A stretch of DNA of 64,000 nt from Planctomycetes bacterium MalM25 (GTDB taxonomy: Bacteria; Planctomycetota; Planctomycetia; Pirellulales; Lacipirellulaceae): contig CP036424.1 of the NCBI GenBank assembly GCA_007745835.1, positions 4,203,968 to 4,267,967 on the forward strand, given 5' to 3'. This document shows, piece by piece, positions 35,110 to 43,745 of this stretch; positions within the stretch are counted from its first letter, which is position 1; each line of letters starts with the position of its first letter. The translations under genes were made by a program, and so were the position numbers. The notes under the pieces were generated by a model, which saw only the letters and a list, made by a program, of their open reading frames with translations, was not told where the DNA came from and did no database searches.

Positions 35110-35640
35110 GTGAGCGTTCGCTACCTCCTCCCCTGCCCCTGCGGAAAACCGGCGCCCGTCAGCGCCAGCCAGGCGGGGGGGGTGGTCACTTGCCCGGCGT
35201 GCGGCGAAACGCTCGAGACACCCCGCCTGCGCGACCTTGTGCAGCTGCCTACCGAGGAGGCCCAGACGCCTCCCAAAAGCGGCTGGAGCCCCCGCCAGGG
35301 GGTGCTCACCGCGGGCCTCCTGCTGGCGGCGGCCTTGGCGGGTGGCGGCGGATGGTTCGCCGCGAACGAACCGCAACCACCGGCCCCGTTTGACCCGTCG
35401 GCCCGCTCCGCCTTGGTTGAGAAGGGCCTGGAACAGATGTCGGCGACCGACCTGTGGAAGACGTACCACGCCTTCTACCAACCGATGATGCAGCACGGCC
35501 TGCAAAGCTCGGAGACGCACCTCGATCGCAACACGAAAGAGGCGATTCGCATGTCCCACCTCTACCAGCGGACGCTCTTCTTTGCGGCGGCTGCGGTGGC
35601 CGTCGCGGCGGGCGCAATCTATTGCGTGCTGCCTAAGTAA
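35110..35640 (+). CDS. Small membrane protein with N-terminal zinc ribbon
   Basis: 176 residues from GTG at 35110. The N-terminus holds a zinc ribbon (PCPCGKP ... TCPACGE), followed by a Pro-rich linker, a transmembrane helix at about 68-85, a soluble helical middle part (EKGLEQMSATDLWKTYHAFY), and a second helix at the C-terminus (FFAAAAVAVAAGAIYCVL). Zinc-ribbon plus two-helix proteins are typical planctomycete hypotheticals. It converges on the glycosyltransferase gene with a 14-nt gap. Function unknown. Confidence 0.75.
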   Translation: MSVRYLLPCPCGKPAPVSASQAGGVVTCPACGETLETPRLRDLVQLPTEEAQTPPKSGWSPRQGVLTAGLLLAAALAGGGGWFAANEPQPPAPFDPSARSALVEKGLEQMSATDLWKTYHAFYQPMMQHGLQSSETHLDRNTKEAIRMSHLYQRTLFFAAAAVAVAAGAIYCVLPK

Positions 35641-35654
35641 CCCGATCGCAGCCG

Positions 35655-36791
35655 TCAGGCGGGGCTTTCCGCTTCCGCGAGCGCTGCCCGCGAGATCGCC
35701 AACGCCCGCTCGGCGATCTTCGGCCAGGTGAAGCGTTCAAAGACCATCTCACGCCCGGCCCGGCCCATTTGGGCCGCCCGTTCCCGATCGGAGAGGACGG
35801 CCAGCAGCGCCTTGGCGACCTCCTGCGGATCGAGCGACGTCTCCACGCCCGCCCCCGCTTCGGTGATCTCGGGGTAGTTGCAATCGTGGCTCACCACGCA
35901 CGGCGTGCCGCAGGCGAGCGCCTCGCTGATGGCGATCGAGAACCCCTCCTGCCGGCTCGGCAGGCAGAAGCAGTCGGCGTCGCGCAGCGCGGCGAGCTTG
36001 TCGTCCCCGTACAGCGGCCCGGGCATCACCACCGCCGAGGCGGCGCCCCGCCTGTCGAGGTGGCTGCGGAACTCGGCCTCGTACCCGTCGTCGGGCCCGA
36101 CCACCGCCAGCCGCAGCTCCGGGGCCGACTCCAAGGCGATGGCGAACGCCTCGGCCAGGATGTCGAGCCCCTTCTTGAAGTGCAGACGCGAGATAAACAG
36201 CGCCAACGGCGCGTCGCCGATCGATGGGTGACGCCGCCGAAACGCGCCCGGGTCTTCGGGCCCTTGGAAGGACTCGGGGTAGACTCCGTTGGGGATCACC
36301 TCAATCTCCGCCGAGCGATCGAGATCGCGGATGAACTGTTCTTCTTGCCGGTTGAGCGCGTGAACGAACAGCGAACCACGGAGCATCGCCCCGTACCGGA
36401 GCCACATGCCAACCTTCTTCTTCAACCACTTCTGGCTGAGCGACCAGGGATGCAGCATGCCGTGCGGCGTGAGGGCGTAAGGGAGGCCTTGCTGCTTCGC
36501 CGTTTGCGAGGCGGCGTAGAGCCAGGGCTCCCAGAAGCCGTGCAGGCAGAGCAGGTCGGGCTTCGCCTCGGACGCGCCGACCTCGAACGGGCCGTGAACG
36601 ACCCGCACCGCCTCGGATCCCGGCGTCGATTTGAGCAGCTGCGCGACGCGATCCTCGGATCCGGGCGCACTGCCGTGGGCGATCGTGACCTCCGCGCCCG
36701 CCGCCGCTTGGGCCGCGGCCAACGAAGCGACCACGACCGGCGGGCCCCCGCCGGCGGGATCGAGCGAGGGGATTCCGTGGACCAGTCGCAT
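35655..36791 (-). CDS. Glycosyltransferase family 4 (GT-B)
   Basis: 378 residues from ATG at 36791 (MRLVHGIPSLDPAGGGPPVV). The N-terminal acceptor domain has the GG-P-VV loop; the C-terminal domain has ALFISRLHFKKGLDIL, VVGPDDGYEAEFRSHL and PSRQEGFSIAISEALACGTPCVVS, where the E-x7-E signature binds the sugar nucleotide. It would transfer a sugar to a lipid carrier or cell-surface polysaccharide. It is the last of three closely spaced minus-strand genes (8 nt after the previous one). Donor and acceptor are unknown. Confidence 0.9.
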   Translation of the reverse strand: MRLVHGIPSLDPAGGGPPVVVASLAAAQAAAGAEVTIAHGSAPGSEDRVAQLLKSTPGSEAVRVVHGPFEVGASEAKPDLLCLHGFWEPWLYAASQTAKQQGLPYALTPHGMLHPWSLSQKWLKKKVGMWLRYGAMLRGSLFVHALNRQEEQFIRDLDRSAEIEVIPNGVYPESFQGPEDPGAFRRRHPSIGDAPLALFISRLHFKKGLDILAEAFAIALESAPELRLAVVGPDDGYEAEFRSHLDRRGAASAVVMPGPLYGDDKLAALRDADCFCLPSRQEGFSIAISEALACGTPCVVSHDCNYPEITEAGAGVETSLDPQEVAKALLAVLSDRERAAQMGRAGREMVFERFTWPKIAERALAISRAALAEAESPA

Positions 36792-36799
36792 GCTGCGGC

Positions 36800-38179
36800 C
36801 TAGGTGTCGAATCGCGACTTGGGAATGGGGCGCCAAACGCTCGAGAACCGCGACGCCTCCGCCGCGTGGAGCACGTCGAGCGTCTCGCGGTCGAGCGTCA
36901 CGACGCGTCGGCGGAGCCAACCACTCGATTCTAGCACGTAGGCGGAGCCCGTCTGACCGATCCGCCAGCTGTGCGAGGCGAGGCCGGGGTGGGCCGTGAG
37001 GACCGCGTCCCACGGGATCGCGTCGTGCGTCACCCGCTCGGCGGAGCGGCACGCCTCGCAGTCGCCGCTGTGGCGGGCCGCGGGGCTCACGCTCAGGCCG
37101 CAACGGGGGCAGACCACGAGGCTCATCTTCAGCACCGGCTCACCGCTCGCGGCGCAAGGGCCCAAGTGCTCAGGCGACGCCAGCTTGCCCGATGCGGAAC
37201 AAGCCCGCAGTTCGCTGCTCAGCCGACGCTCCCCCGACACCTCGCACGCGGCGATCCCTTCGGCGGCGGCGATCACGCCCTCGGCGGTCGTCGCCAGGTG
37301 GAACGTCTCCACGCCCGTGTGCGGGCAGATGATCGGCGGCGCCTCGAGCGTCGCGGCCCAGCCCTCGAACGGCGCGTCGAGCGACTCGTCGCCGAACTCG
37401 AAACGCAACCGCCCCGTCGCCCGCTTCGCCCACACGATGGTCACCAGCGACTCGTCGCGATCGCCCTCGCGTCGGCGAGCCGAGGCGAGCATCCGGTCGC
37501 GCCGCCCCGCGTCGAGCCGCGGCGCCGGATCGTCGATCGGGGCGACGCGGTCGAGCCCGAGCCGCATGGCGAGCTCCGCCTCGATCGGTTCGCCCAACTC
37601 GTCGTAGTAGCGGTGCGTGACCGTCGGCGTCTCGCCCGAGGCGTCGAGCCTCGTCAGCCGCACGAGCGGCGTGTCTTCCAGGTGGCAGCCCGCCAGGTGG
37701 GCACGGCCGCCGTCAAGCGTGTACGCCTTGAACAGCCGGTGCGCGAAATCGTGCACCGCGGTCGGTTGCTCGATCGGTCGCGCCCTCGGCGGCGTGTCGC
37801 GCGCCGCGAGACGCTCAACCAGTTCGAGCACCACGTCGCTCGGCGATTCGCAAGTGAAGTCGTCCACCACCGTTTCGGGCGACGCCGCTTCCTTCGGCGC
37901 GCGGCGGCGGAACCAGCTGCGACGGATCGTCGAGTCGCTGCTGCGCCGGTTCTCTTCGGGAGGAGTCGGGTCGGCCGGCTCGAAGCGGTACGCCTTGCCG
38001 TCGAACGCCAGCCGCACGCCCAGCTCGTCCGCCGCCCACGCGGCTAGCGCGGTCCACGACTCGCCGACCGTCGCCCCGGGGCGCGGCGTCGTGAGGTCGT
38101 CGGTGGTGGCGGCGTTGGGCAAAACGAAAGGCTCGGCGGCGGGCGGCGTGCGGACGCCCGGCTCGGCCGCCCGCTTCAC
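36800..38179 (-). CDS. Unrecognised 459-residue protein with C-terminal zinc-ribbon cysteines
   Basis: Start GTG at 38179 overlaps the stop of the upstream methyltransferase (GTGA). No family was recognised. The N-terminal half is acidic and Arg-rich with no membrane segment (TALAAWAADELGVRLAFDGKAYRFEP). Around residues 300-400 come several Cys motifs: ICPHTG, ACEVSG, ACSASG, PCAASG, each a CxxSG-like unit, then VCPRCGLSV and GDCEACR. The repeated CxxSG units are unusual. The gene lies between a methyltransferase and a glycosyltransferase with overlapping or very short gaps, so it probably acts with them. Function unknown. Confidence 0.75.
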   Translation of the reverse strand: MKRAAEPGVRTPPAAEPFVLPNAATTDDLTTPRPGATVGESWTALAAWAADELGVRLAFDGKAYRFEPADPTPPEENRRSSDSTIRRSWFRRRAPKEAASPETVVDDFTCESPSDVVLELVERLAARDTPPRARPIEQPTAVHDFAHRLFKAYTLDGGRAHLAGCHLEDTPLVRLTRLDASGETPTVTHRYYDELGEPIEAELAMRLGLDRVAPIDDPAPRLDAGRRDRMLASARRREGDRDESLVTIVWAKRATGRLRFEFGDESLDAPFEGWAATLEAPPIICPHTGVETFHLATTAEGVIAAAEGIAACEVSGERRLSSELRACSASGKLASPEHLGPCAASGEPVLKMSLVVCPRCGLSVSPAARHSGDCEACRSAERVTHDAIPWDAVLTAHPGLASHSWRIGQTGSAYVLESSGWLRRRVVTLDRETLDVLHAAEASRFSSVWRPIPKSRFDT

Positions 38180-39003
38180 TTCTTACGGAGCACGTACACC
38201 ACGTCCTCGGTCTCGCCGTCGATCTCGATCGGCTCCTCCAAGTCGTAAGCGAAATCGTACACGGCGGCCACCTCGTAGGCACCGACTCTCTGAATCAGAT
38301 CGGCCATCTGGCGGGCCGTGTAGGTCCGAAAACCGGTCTGATCGACCAACCGGAACGACTTTGTGGGCGTGTAAACGTCGAAACTCATCCCAACCGTTTC
38401 AACCCGACGCCGACGGTCGATCCCCTCGCTCCACATGTGCGACACCACCGACAGCGCCCCCCGCCTAGCCGACCAGCTCTCCTCGTCCGCCTCGGGCTCC
38501 CCCTTGGTCGGCGTGAGGTGCAGGCCGAGCACGTAGACGCCCCCCGGCCGCAGCGCCTCGGCGACACACCGCAGGTGCCCCTCGGCCGCCTTCTCCGTGG
38601 GCAGGTGGCGGAAGCTGTTGATCGTGTTGAACGCCGCGTCGAAGGGCCGCTTGCCCACACCCTTCACCTTGGCGAAGTCGTCGAGCGCGAAGTCGCTCAT
38701 GTCGCCCACGACGGCCGACTTGGGCAAGCCCTGCCGCCCCAGCCGCTCGTTGCAGAACGCGACCGCCTTCGCGTTGAGATCGTTCCCGGCGACGACCCGC
38801 CCCGCCTTGCCGAAGCGGTACATCAACCGCCCCGTCCCGCAAGCGGGCTCCAAGAGCCGCTTCGCCTCCGCCCCCCGCGGCAGCTTGCCGTGCTTCGCGA
38901 ACACGGCCGTGAGAAAGTCGAACTCCGCCTTCCAATCCGACCCGAAGACGAGGTCGTAGTACTTCGGGTAGTCGTACAGGTTGCCGGGGATGACGTCGGG
39001 CAT
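38176..39003 (-). CDS. Class I SAM-dependent methyltransferase
   Basis: 275 residues from ATG at 39003. YDYPKYYDLVFGSDWKAE precedes motif I LLEPACGTGRLMYRF (about 50-64), then VAGNDLN, and LRPGGVYVLGLHL. This is the small-molecule methyltransferase type (Methyltransf_25-like); the substrate is unknown. It is the first gene of an operon with the 459-residue protein (4-nt overlap) and the glycosyltransferase, which suggests modification of a glycan or secondary metabolite; inference. Confidence 0.88.
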   Translation of the reverse strand: MPDVIPGNLYDYPKYYDLVFGSDWKAEFDFLTAVFAKHGKLPRGAEAKRLLEPACGTGRLMYRFGKAGRVVAGNDLNAKAVAFCNERLGRQGLPKSAVVGDMSDFALDDFAKVKGVGKRPFDAAFNTINSFRHLPTEKAAEGHLRCVAEALRPGGVYVLGLHLTPTKGEPEADEESWSARRGALSVVSHMWSEGIDRRRRVETVGMSFDVYTPTKSFRLVDQTGFRTYTARQMADLIQRVGAYEVAAVYDFAYDLEEPIEIDGETEDVVYVLRKK

Positions 39004-39284
39004 GGGGGCGGATCGTGGGTGAGCAGCGGCGAAAGGAGTGCGATCACTCTACGCCGAGCCACGCCCGCCAGGAAGCCGTCCGATGCGACGATCGTGGCGA
39101 CAGCCACATTCATGCGGTTGGGTGCGCTACCCGGCCCTGTACTAAACGCATGATGCTCGGGCACAGCCACCACACGGATGGCCACCTTGCTGTGTGCTTG
39201 CAATCGACCTGTCCATCGGCTAGCGTTCCGCAGGTAGACGTGTAGCAGTGCCGCGACAACGTACGTCAACTCAGTCGATCTAGG

Positions 39285-39785
39285 ATGCAGTACTACTTCC
39301 GCACAGTCGATGGTGAACAGCACGGCCCAGTGAATGCCAAGCAACTTAAGGAAGTGGCGGATAAGGGAATACTAATTCCTTCATGTCTGGTATGGAGGGA
39401 AGGCATGGAGAATTGGGTGCAGGCATCAAGTGTCAGTGGTCTTTTTACTACCGCCACGACACCACCGCCTCTGCCGCCGCAACCTCCATCCCAGAACGCA
39501 TCGAGTCGCCCCGATATTGGTGGCTCCGCTGAGCAGATCGAGAAGCCCTCAAGGATCACCGCCGTGATGCTCGCCCTTTTTCTTGGGCTCTTAGGGGCAC
39601 AGTGGTTCTACCTAAAAAACACCAATAGGGCCTTGCTATATCTGATTGGCGGCACTCTTGGATGGGTCTTGGTTGTTCCTGCACTCTTGGTAGCTGTCTT
39701 CTCGATAATTGAGGCGATTACTTGGCTAGGCTACAGCGACAGGAGGTTTGAAGCCATATTCCAAGACAGCTACGGCAAGTACTGA
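39285..39785 (+). CDS. GYF_2 plus TM2 domain membrane protein
   Basis: 166 residues. The N-terminal GYF_2 domain reads YYFRTVDGEQHGPVNAKQL and LVWREGMENWVQASSV; a Pro-rich linker (TTPPPLPPQPP) follows, then two membrane helices of a TM2 domain (LGLLGAQWFYLKNTNRALLY, a variant of GxFGxHRFYLG) and a C-terminal charged end. GYF_2 domains are thought to bind proline-rich peptides. Base composition is clearly lower in GC and codon use differs from the neighbours, suggesting transfer. No good ribosome-binding site is visible. Function unknown. Confidence 0.82.
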   Translation: MQYYFRTVDGEQHGPVNAKQLKEVADKGILIPSCLVWREGMENWVQASSVSGLFTTATTPPPLPPQPPSQNASSRPDIGGSAEQIEKPSRITAVMLALFLGLLGAQWFYLKNTNRALLYLIGGTLGWVLVVPALLVAVFSIIEAITWLGYSDRRFEAIFQDSYGKY

Positions 39786-39947
39786 CGAAGCAGCCTTAGG
39801 TGCCACCTACAGGGATCGCGATAACTTAGGTGACCGCGCGCTCGCCAACAGTTCAGCCTGGGGCAACGCCCACCCCGGCAGCTCGAACTGCTCACCCCCG
39901 AGCTCGCGTACGGTCCCCATCCGCTCTCTTCCCCCTCCCCCTTCGCG

Positions 39948-40475
39948 ATGTCCGAAGAAACCCCAGAATCCCTCGAAGCCAAGCTCGCCAAGCCGACGCG
40001 CACGATGCAGATCGTCGTGGCGGCCATGATCGTCGTGCCGCTCATCTTTGCGGGGGTGGTGCTCGTGATCGGGGCGCAGGGGCCGCAGGACCCGGCGCCG
40101 ATCCAGGGGGAGATGCCCGCGCGGCGGGGGGGCGAGGTCGTCGGCCACCTGGCGCTCGTCGTCGGGCTCTTCTGCCTCTTCATCCAGAGCGTCATGCAGA
40201 AGTTCGTCACCAAGCAGGCGGTCCAGAACCTCGCCGTGCAGGCGATGGGCGAGCCGGATCGGCTCGGCGAGGCGTACCTGACCGGCCTCGTCGTCAGCGG
40301 CGCGATCAACGAGATGGCCGCGTTCCTGAATCTGATCGCCTACATGAGCAGCCAGTCGGTCTACAACCTCGGCATGGCGTTGCTGCTGGTCGCCTCGACC
40401 GCCATCAAGATGCCGACCGTGAAGAAGGTCGCCGCCTGGGCGCGGGCGACGGCGGAGTCGTTGCGGGGGGAGTGA
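39948..40475 (+). CDS. Small membrane protein, unknown function
   Basis: 175 residues from ATG at 39948. After a charged start (MSEETPESLEAKLAKP) come hydrophobic segments at about 20-42, 65-82, 112-130 and 135-153. The spacer between the first two has ARRGGEVVGHLAL. No family motif was recognised. It is alone, between the GYF/TM2 gene and a run of palindromic repeats. High-GC codon use like the bulk of the window supports a real gene. Confidence 0.7.
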   Translation: MSEETPESLEAKLAKPTRTMQIVVAAMIVVPLIFAGVVLVIGAQGPQDPAPIQGEMPARRGGEVVGHLALVVGLFCLFIQSVMQKFVTKQAVQNLAVQAMGEPDRLGEAYLTGLVVSGAINEMAAFLNLIAYMSSQSVYNLGMALLLVASTAIKMPTVKKVAAWARATAESLRGE

Positions 40476-40530
40476 ACCACGACAGGCAGCTAGGCGGGGC
40501 ATGCCATCACTAGTGCGACTCGATAAAGAC

Positions 40531-40624
40531 TCCCTCCCCTTGCTGGGGAGGGCCGGGGAGGGGTGAAGAACCCGGGTACCCGGGGCGCCCCCCTCCCCTA
40601 GCCCCTCCCCACAAGGGGGAGGGG
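40531..40624. repeat. Imperfect inverted repeat, same family as 15859-15972
   Basis: Arms 40531-40563 (TCCCTCCCCTTGCTGGGGAG, then GGCCGGGGAGGGG) and 40590-40624 (CCCCTCCCCTAGCCCCTCCC, then CACAAGGGGGAGGGG). The centre has its own palindrome, CCCGGGTACCCGGG. It shares CCCTCCCCTAGCCCCTCCC with the 15859 element. It lies downstream of the last GTPase gene of the minus-strand array. Confidence 0.85.
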
Positions 40625-40664
40625 AAGACGCGTTCGGCCGTCCCGCGTGGCGCCTCGCCAAGGC

Positions 40665-40694
40665 GGCCGTCGTTTCTTCGTTTCTTTGTGGTTC
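40665..40694 (+). repeat. Solo arm copy of the 42057-42176 inverted repeat
   Basis: GGCCGTCGTTTCTTCGTTTC followed by TTTGTGGTTC matches the right arm of the element at 42151-42180 (GGCCGTCGTTCCTTGGTTCC, then TTCGTGGTTC) in the same orientation, with four mismatches in 30 nt. The matching left arm is not evident here. The two copies flank the GTPase gene 40710-42047 as direct repeats. Confidence 0.75.
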
Positions 40695-40709
40695 GCCAAC
40701 TCCCCCCAA

Positions 40710-42047
40710 TCACTTCTCGGCGCCGTGCTTGTTGCGCGACAGCTTCTGACGGATCTCGTCTTTGAGGCGGTCGACGATCGACGCCTTGTCGAGGTTCTCG
40801 AGGATCTTCGTGACGACGCGCTTCGGCCCCCCCTCGCCCCACGAGCCCCCCTGCTCGAAGTAGTAGCGGGCCGCCTGGCCGACGAGGTAGCTGCCGTAGC
40901 CCGCGGCGGCGCCCTGGGGGATCGCGGTGAGGACCGTGCTGCCGCCGAAGGTGACGCCCTTAAAGAACGACGAGCCGGCGCTGACCAGCAGCTCGCCCAG
41001 CACGAGCCAGCCCGCCGCCTTCGTGATGGCGAGCACCAGATCGCGAGCGTTCTCGGTGGTGATCGGGATGCCGTACACGCCGGCGAGGGTGGCGACCATC
41101 GCGACGTCGACCGCCACGCCCCCCGCCACGTCGGCCACGGCCCACGGGTTCATGGCGACCGCCAGCGCCTTCGCGCCGGCGTAGCTCCAAACGACTTGGT
41201 CGGCCCGGTTGGAACGCATCCGCACCCGCAGCGCGGCGACGCGGTCGCTGCGATCGGCGGCGTACATCGCCGCGTTGAGGGCGACGAGCGTTTTCCCCTC
41301 GTCGACAAGCAGCTCGAGCACCCGGGCGCGGACGCCCTCGATGTTGGGCTCGGGCTGGCGCCACTCGCTGCGTGTCGAGCCGTCGGGCTGTTCGATCAGG
41401 TACTCGGTCTCGCGCGGGTCGGCCGACGCGAAGACGACGTTCTCCTCCCCGCCAACGAGCTTCGTCACGCGTTCGGACGTGAGCGACCGCTTCAGGTCGG
41501 CCAGCTCGTCCTCGGTGTAGAGGTCGATCTTATTGACGACCAGCAGGATCGGCTTGTGCAGCGAGGCGATCTGCTCCAGCGCGGAGAACTCGGTCTCGTT
41601 CAGGTCGCTGTCGGTCACCAAGAGGACCAGGTCGGCCCGCTCGGCCGCGTCGCGGGCCATGTCGGCGCGCTGCTCGCCGTCGACCTCGTTGAGCCCCGGC
41701 GTGTCGACCAGCACGAGGCCCGATTCCTCGAGCCCCGGCGTCACGGTGGCGGGCGCCTCCCAATCGAGCCGCCAGACCTCCTTGGTCCACCCGCCGCGGA
41801 CGCTCACGCCGGCCACGTCGCGCCCCGCGAGGGCGTTGATCAGGGCGCTCTTGCCGGTGCTGATCTCGCCGAACACGGCGATCTCGACCCGCTCGTGCTT
41901 GAGCTTGTCGGCCAGGTCGCGCAGCTCCCGCAGCTCGGCGATCAGCGCGTCGCGCTCGGCCGGGTCGCACCCCTCGATCTGCGCAATCGCCTGCTCCACC
42001 CCGGCGAGGGCGGCTTCGACGTCGGCGTTGGGGGGCGTGTTGGTCAT
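40710..42047 (-). CDS. Dynamin-type GTPase with C-terminal membrane domain
   Basis: 445 residues. G1 is GEISTGKS (60-67), G3 DTPG (115-118) and G4 NKID (172-175); the DTPGLNEVDG segment is typical of dynamin-like/DUF697-linked GTPases. An N-terminal helical stretch (10-55) precedes the GTPase domain. After about residue 290 come helical hydrophobic stretches (NPWAVADVAGGVAVDVAMVA and others) that would enter the membrane. It follows the second GTPase gene after 131 nt. Both together suggest GTP-driven membrane remodelling or a stress response linked to the MoxR set; inference from family and context. Confidence 0.85.
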   Translation of the reverse strand: MTNTPPNADVEAALAGVEQAIAQIEGCDPAERDALIAELRELRDLADKLKHERVEIAVFGEISTGKSALINALAGRDVAGVSVRGGWTKEVWRLDWEAPATVTPGLEESGLVLVDTPGLNEVDGEQRADMARDAAERADLVLLVTDSDLNETEFSALEQIASLHKPILLVVNKIDLYTEDELADLKRSLTSERVTKLVGGEENVVFASADPRETEYLIEQPDGSTRSEWRQPEPNIEGVRARVLELLVDEGKTLVALNAAMYAADRSDRVAALRVRMRSNRADQVVWSYAGAKALAVAMNPWAVADVAGGVAVDVAMVATLAGVYGIPITTENARDLVLAITKAAGWLVLGELLVSAGSSFFKGVTFGGSTVLTAIPQGAAAGYGSYLVGQAARYYFEQGGSWGEGGPKRVVTKILENLDKASIVDRLKDEIRQKLSRNKHGAEK

Positions 42048-42056
42048 TCAGTTAAA

Positions 42057-42176
42057 CACGAAGGAACGAAGAAACGACGGCCACCTCGTCGGCATGCAAT
42101 GGGACGGCTGAAGTTCTTAGTTTGGCTTCAAGACTCTACCCCACCAAGTTGGCCGTCGTTCCTTGGTTCCTTCGTG
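42057..42176. repeat. Inverted repeat with 26-nt arms between the two GTPase genes
   Basis: Left arm CACGAAGGAACGAAGAAACG + ACGGCC (42057-42082); right arm GGCCGTCGTTCCTTGGTTCC + TTCGTG (42151-42176). They pair with two mismatches over 26 nt, around a 68-nt loop. Each arm is itself a degenerate GAAGAAACG-type tandem word. A related solo arm is at 40665-40694. Confidence 0.85.
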
Positions 42177-42178
42177 GT

Positions 42179-43741
42179 TCATTCTTTCTCAGCCCCACTC
42201 AGCTTCTCGCGCCCGCGGGCGACCAGTTTACGCAGTTCTTCCGCGGAGGTGACCACGGCCCACTCTTGGCGGGCCAGTTCCGCGAGGCCGCCGGGCGGGG
42301 GCTGCATCTCGGCGCGGTAGTACGCCTTGAAGACGCGGCCGATCCAGCGGGCGACGATCGCCTGCACCAGGCCCTGCAGCAAGCCGCCCGCGATCCAGCC
42401 GACGCCCGGGATCGTCTTCAGCAGCGAGCCGACCGCCGACCCCAGGGCGGGCGCCGCGGCGGAGGCGCCGAGCATCGCCACGAGGTTCTTGCCGAGCTGC
42501 GCGAGCATCTCGACGACCGAGTCGGCGTCGACCTTCTGCTTGTACACGCCCGCCAGGTCGAGGGCCATCTTCACCAGCACGCCGCTGCCGATCGCCAGGT
42601 CCAACAGCGGCACCGGGTTCGCCGCCGCGGCGCCGCCGGCGGCCCACATGTAGCGATCGATGAGGCGGTCCGCCTCGGCGTCGAGCGTCGCGAGAACGCG
42701 CTCTTTCGCGCCGTCGACGAGTCCGCGCGACTGCATCAGCAGGTTCGCCAGCAAGAGGTCACCCCCCTCGCGATCAACGATCCCCATCAGCCGCTCGGCC
42801 AGGGGCGAGATGTCGGGTGGCACGGTCGCTTCGCCCTTGGTCTCGGTCCCGTCAGCGGCGACGCGGATCACGGGGCGCACCGTCTCGCGCGATCGGACCG
42901 CCACCACGTCGGCCCCCGCCACGTGGCCGGAGACCTGCTCTTGGAGTTGGGCGATCAGCTCTTCTTTCTGGCGGGCATCGTACCAGTCCTCTTTGTTGAG
43001 GCAGACGACGATCCGCTTCTCCATCTGCGCGAGGCGTTCGAGCAGCTCGTGCTCGTATGCCTTGAGCGGGCCGTCGACGACGAACAGCACGAGGTCGGCG
43101 TCCTGCGCGGCCTCGGCGGCGATCGCCGCGCGGCCTTCGCCGCGCACCTCGGCGAGGCCGGGCGTGTCGATCAGCGAGACGCTGTCCGAGTCGGGCCACG
43201 GCACGCTCTGCTCGGTCGAGGTCGTCCCGCCGACGACGTTCGACTGGAACGCCTCGCGACCAGCGAGCGCGTTGAGCAGCGAGCTCTTGCCGCTGGAGAT
43301 CGTGCCGAAGGCGACGATCTCCAGGCGCCGCGTCTCGTGCTTCGCTTCGAGTTCCGCGAGCGCACGCTCGACCTCATCGCGCAGCGCCGAGGTCGCCTCG
43401 AGCCCGGTTGCGTAGTCACGGCTCGCTTGGAGGTTCTCGCCGAGTTCCGCGTTGCGGTCGCGCTTCGAGAGTTCGCTCGGGTTCTTGACCCGGCGGGCCT
43501 CGGTCCTCTGCTTCAGGAGCGTATTGCCCCACATCCGCCAAGCGCCCCACGCCGCGAGCCCGCCCAGCACCACCACGCCGAGGCCGACCACGGCGAGGTA
43601 CAGCTTGCCGGTCCAGGACTCGGCGCCGCCCGCCGCCTGGTAGCCGGCGGCGATCTGCGGCGGCACGGTCAGCAGCAGGTACCCGATCGCCGCGAGGGCG
43701 ACGAGCGCGAGCAGTCCGCGACTGGGTTTGCGAGGGAACAC
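42179..43741 (-). CDS. Dynamin-type GTPase with N- and C-terminal membrane segments
   Basis: 520 residues from GTG at 43741. Two transmembrane helices (about 9-28 and 48-68) lead to a helical linker and the GTPase: GTISSGKS (146-153), DTPG (192-195), NKED (249-252). The C-terminal third has glycine-rich hydrophobic helices (LLDLAIGSGVLVKMALDLAG, ending with IPGVGWIAGGLLQGLVQAIVARW), the arrangement of DUF697-like domains. It differs from the neighbouring GTPase by the N-terminal anchors. The start codon lies directly beside the left arm of an inverted repeat, so the original start is not certain. Confidence 0.85.
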   Translation of the reverse strand: MFPRKPSRGLLALVALAAIGYLLLTVPPQIAAGYQAAGGAESWTGKLYLAVVGLGVVVLGGLAAWGAWRMWGNTLLKQRTEARRVKNPSELSKRDRNAELGENLQASRDYATGLEATSALRDEVERALAELEAKHETRRLEIVAFGTISSGKSSLLNALAGREAFQSNVVGGTTSTEQSVPWPDSDSVSLIDTPGLAEVRGEGRAAIAAEAAQDADLVLFVVDGPLKAYEHELLERLAQMEKRIVVCLNKEDWYDARQKEELIAQLQEQVSGHVAGADVVAVRSRETVRPVIRVAADGTETKGEATVPPDISPLAERLMGIVDREGGDLLLANLLMQSRGLVDGAKERVLATLDAEADRLIDRYMWAAGGAAAANPVPLLDLAIGSGVLVKMALDLAGVYKQKVDADSVVEMLAQLGKNLVAMLGASAAAPALGSAVGSLLKTIPGVGWIAGGLLQGLVQAIVARWIGRVFKAYYRAEMQPPPGGLAELARQEWAVVTSAEELRKLVARGREKLSGAEKE

Positions 43742-43745
43742 GAAC

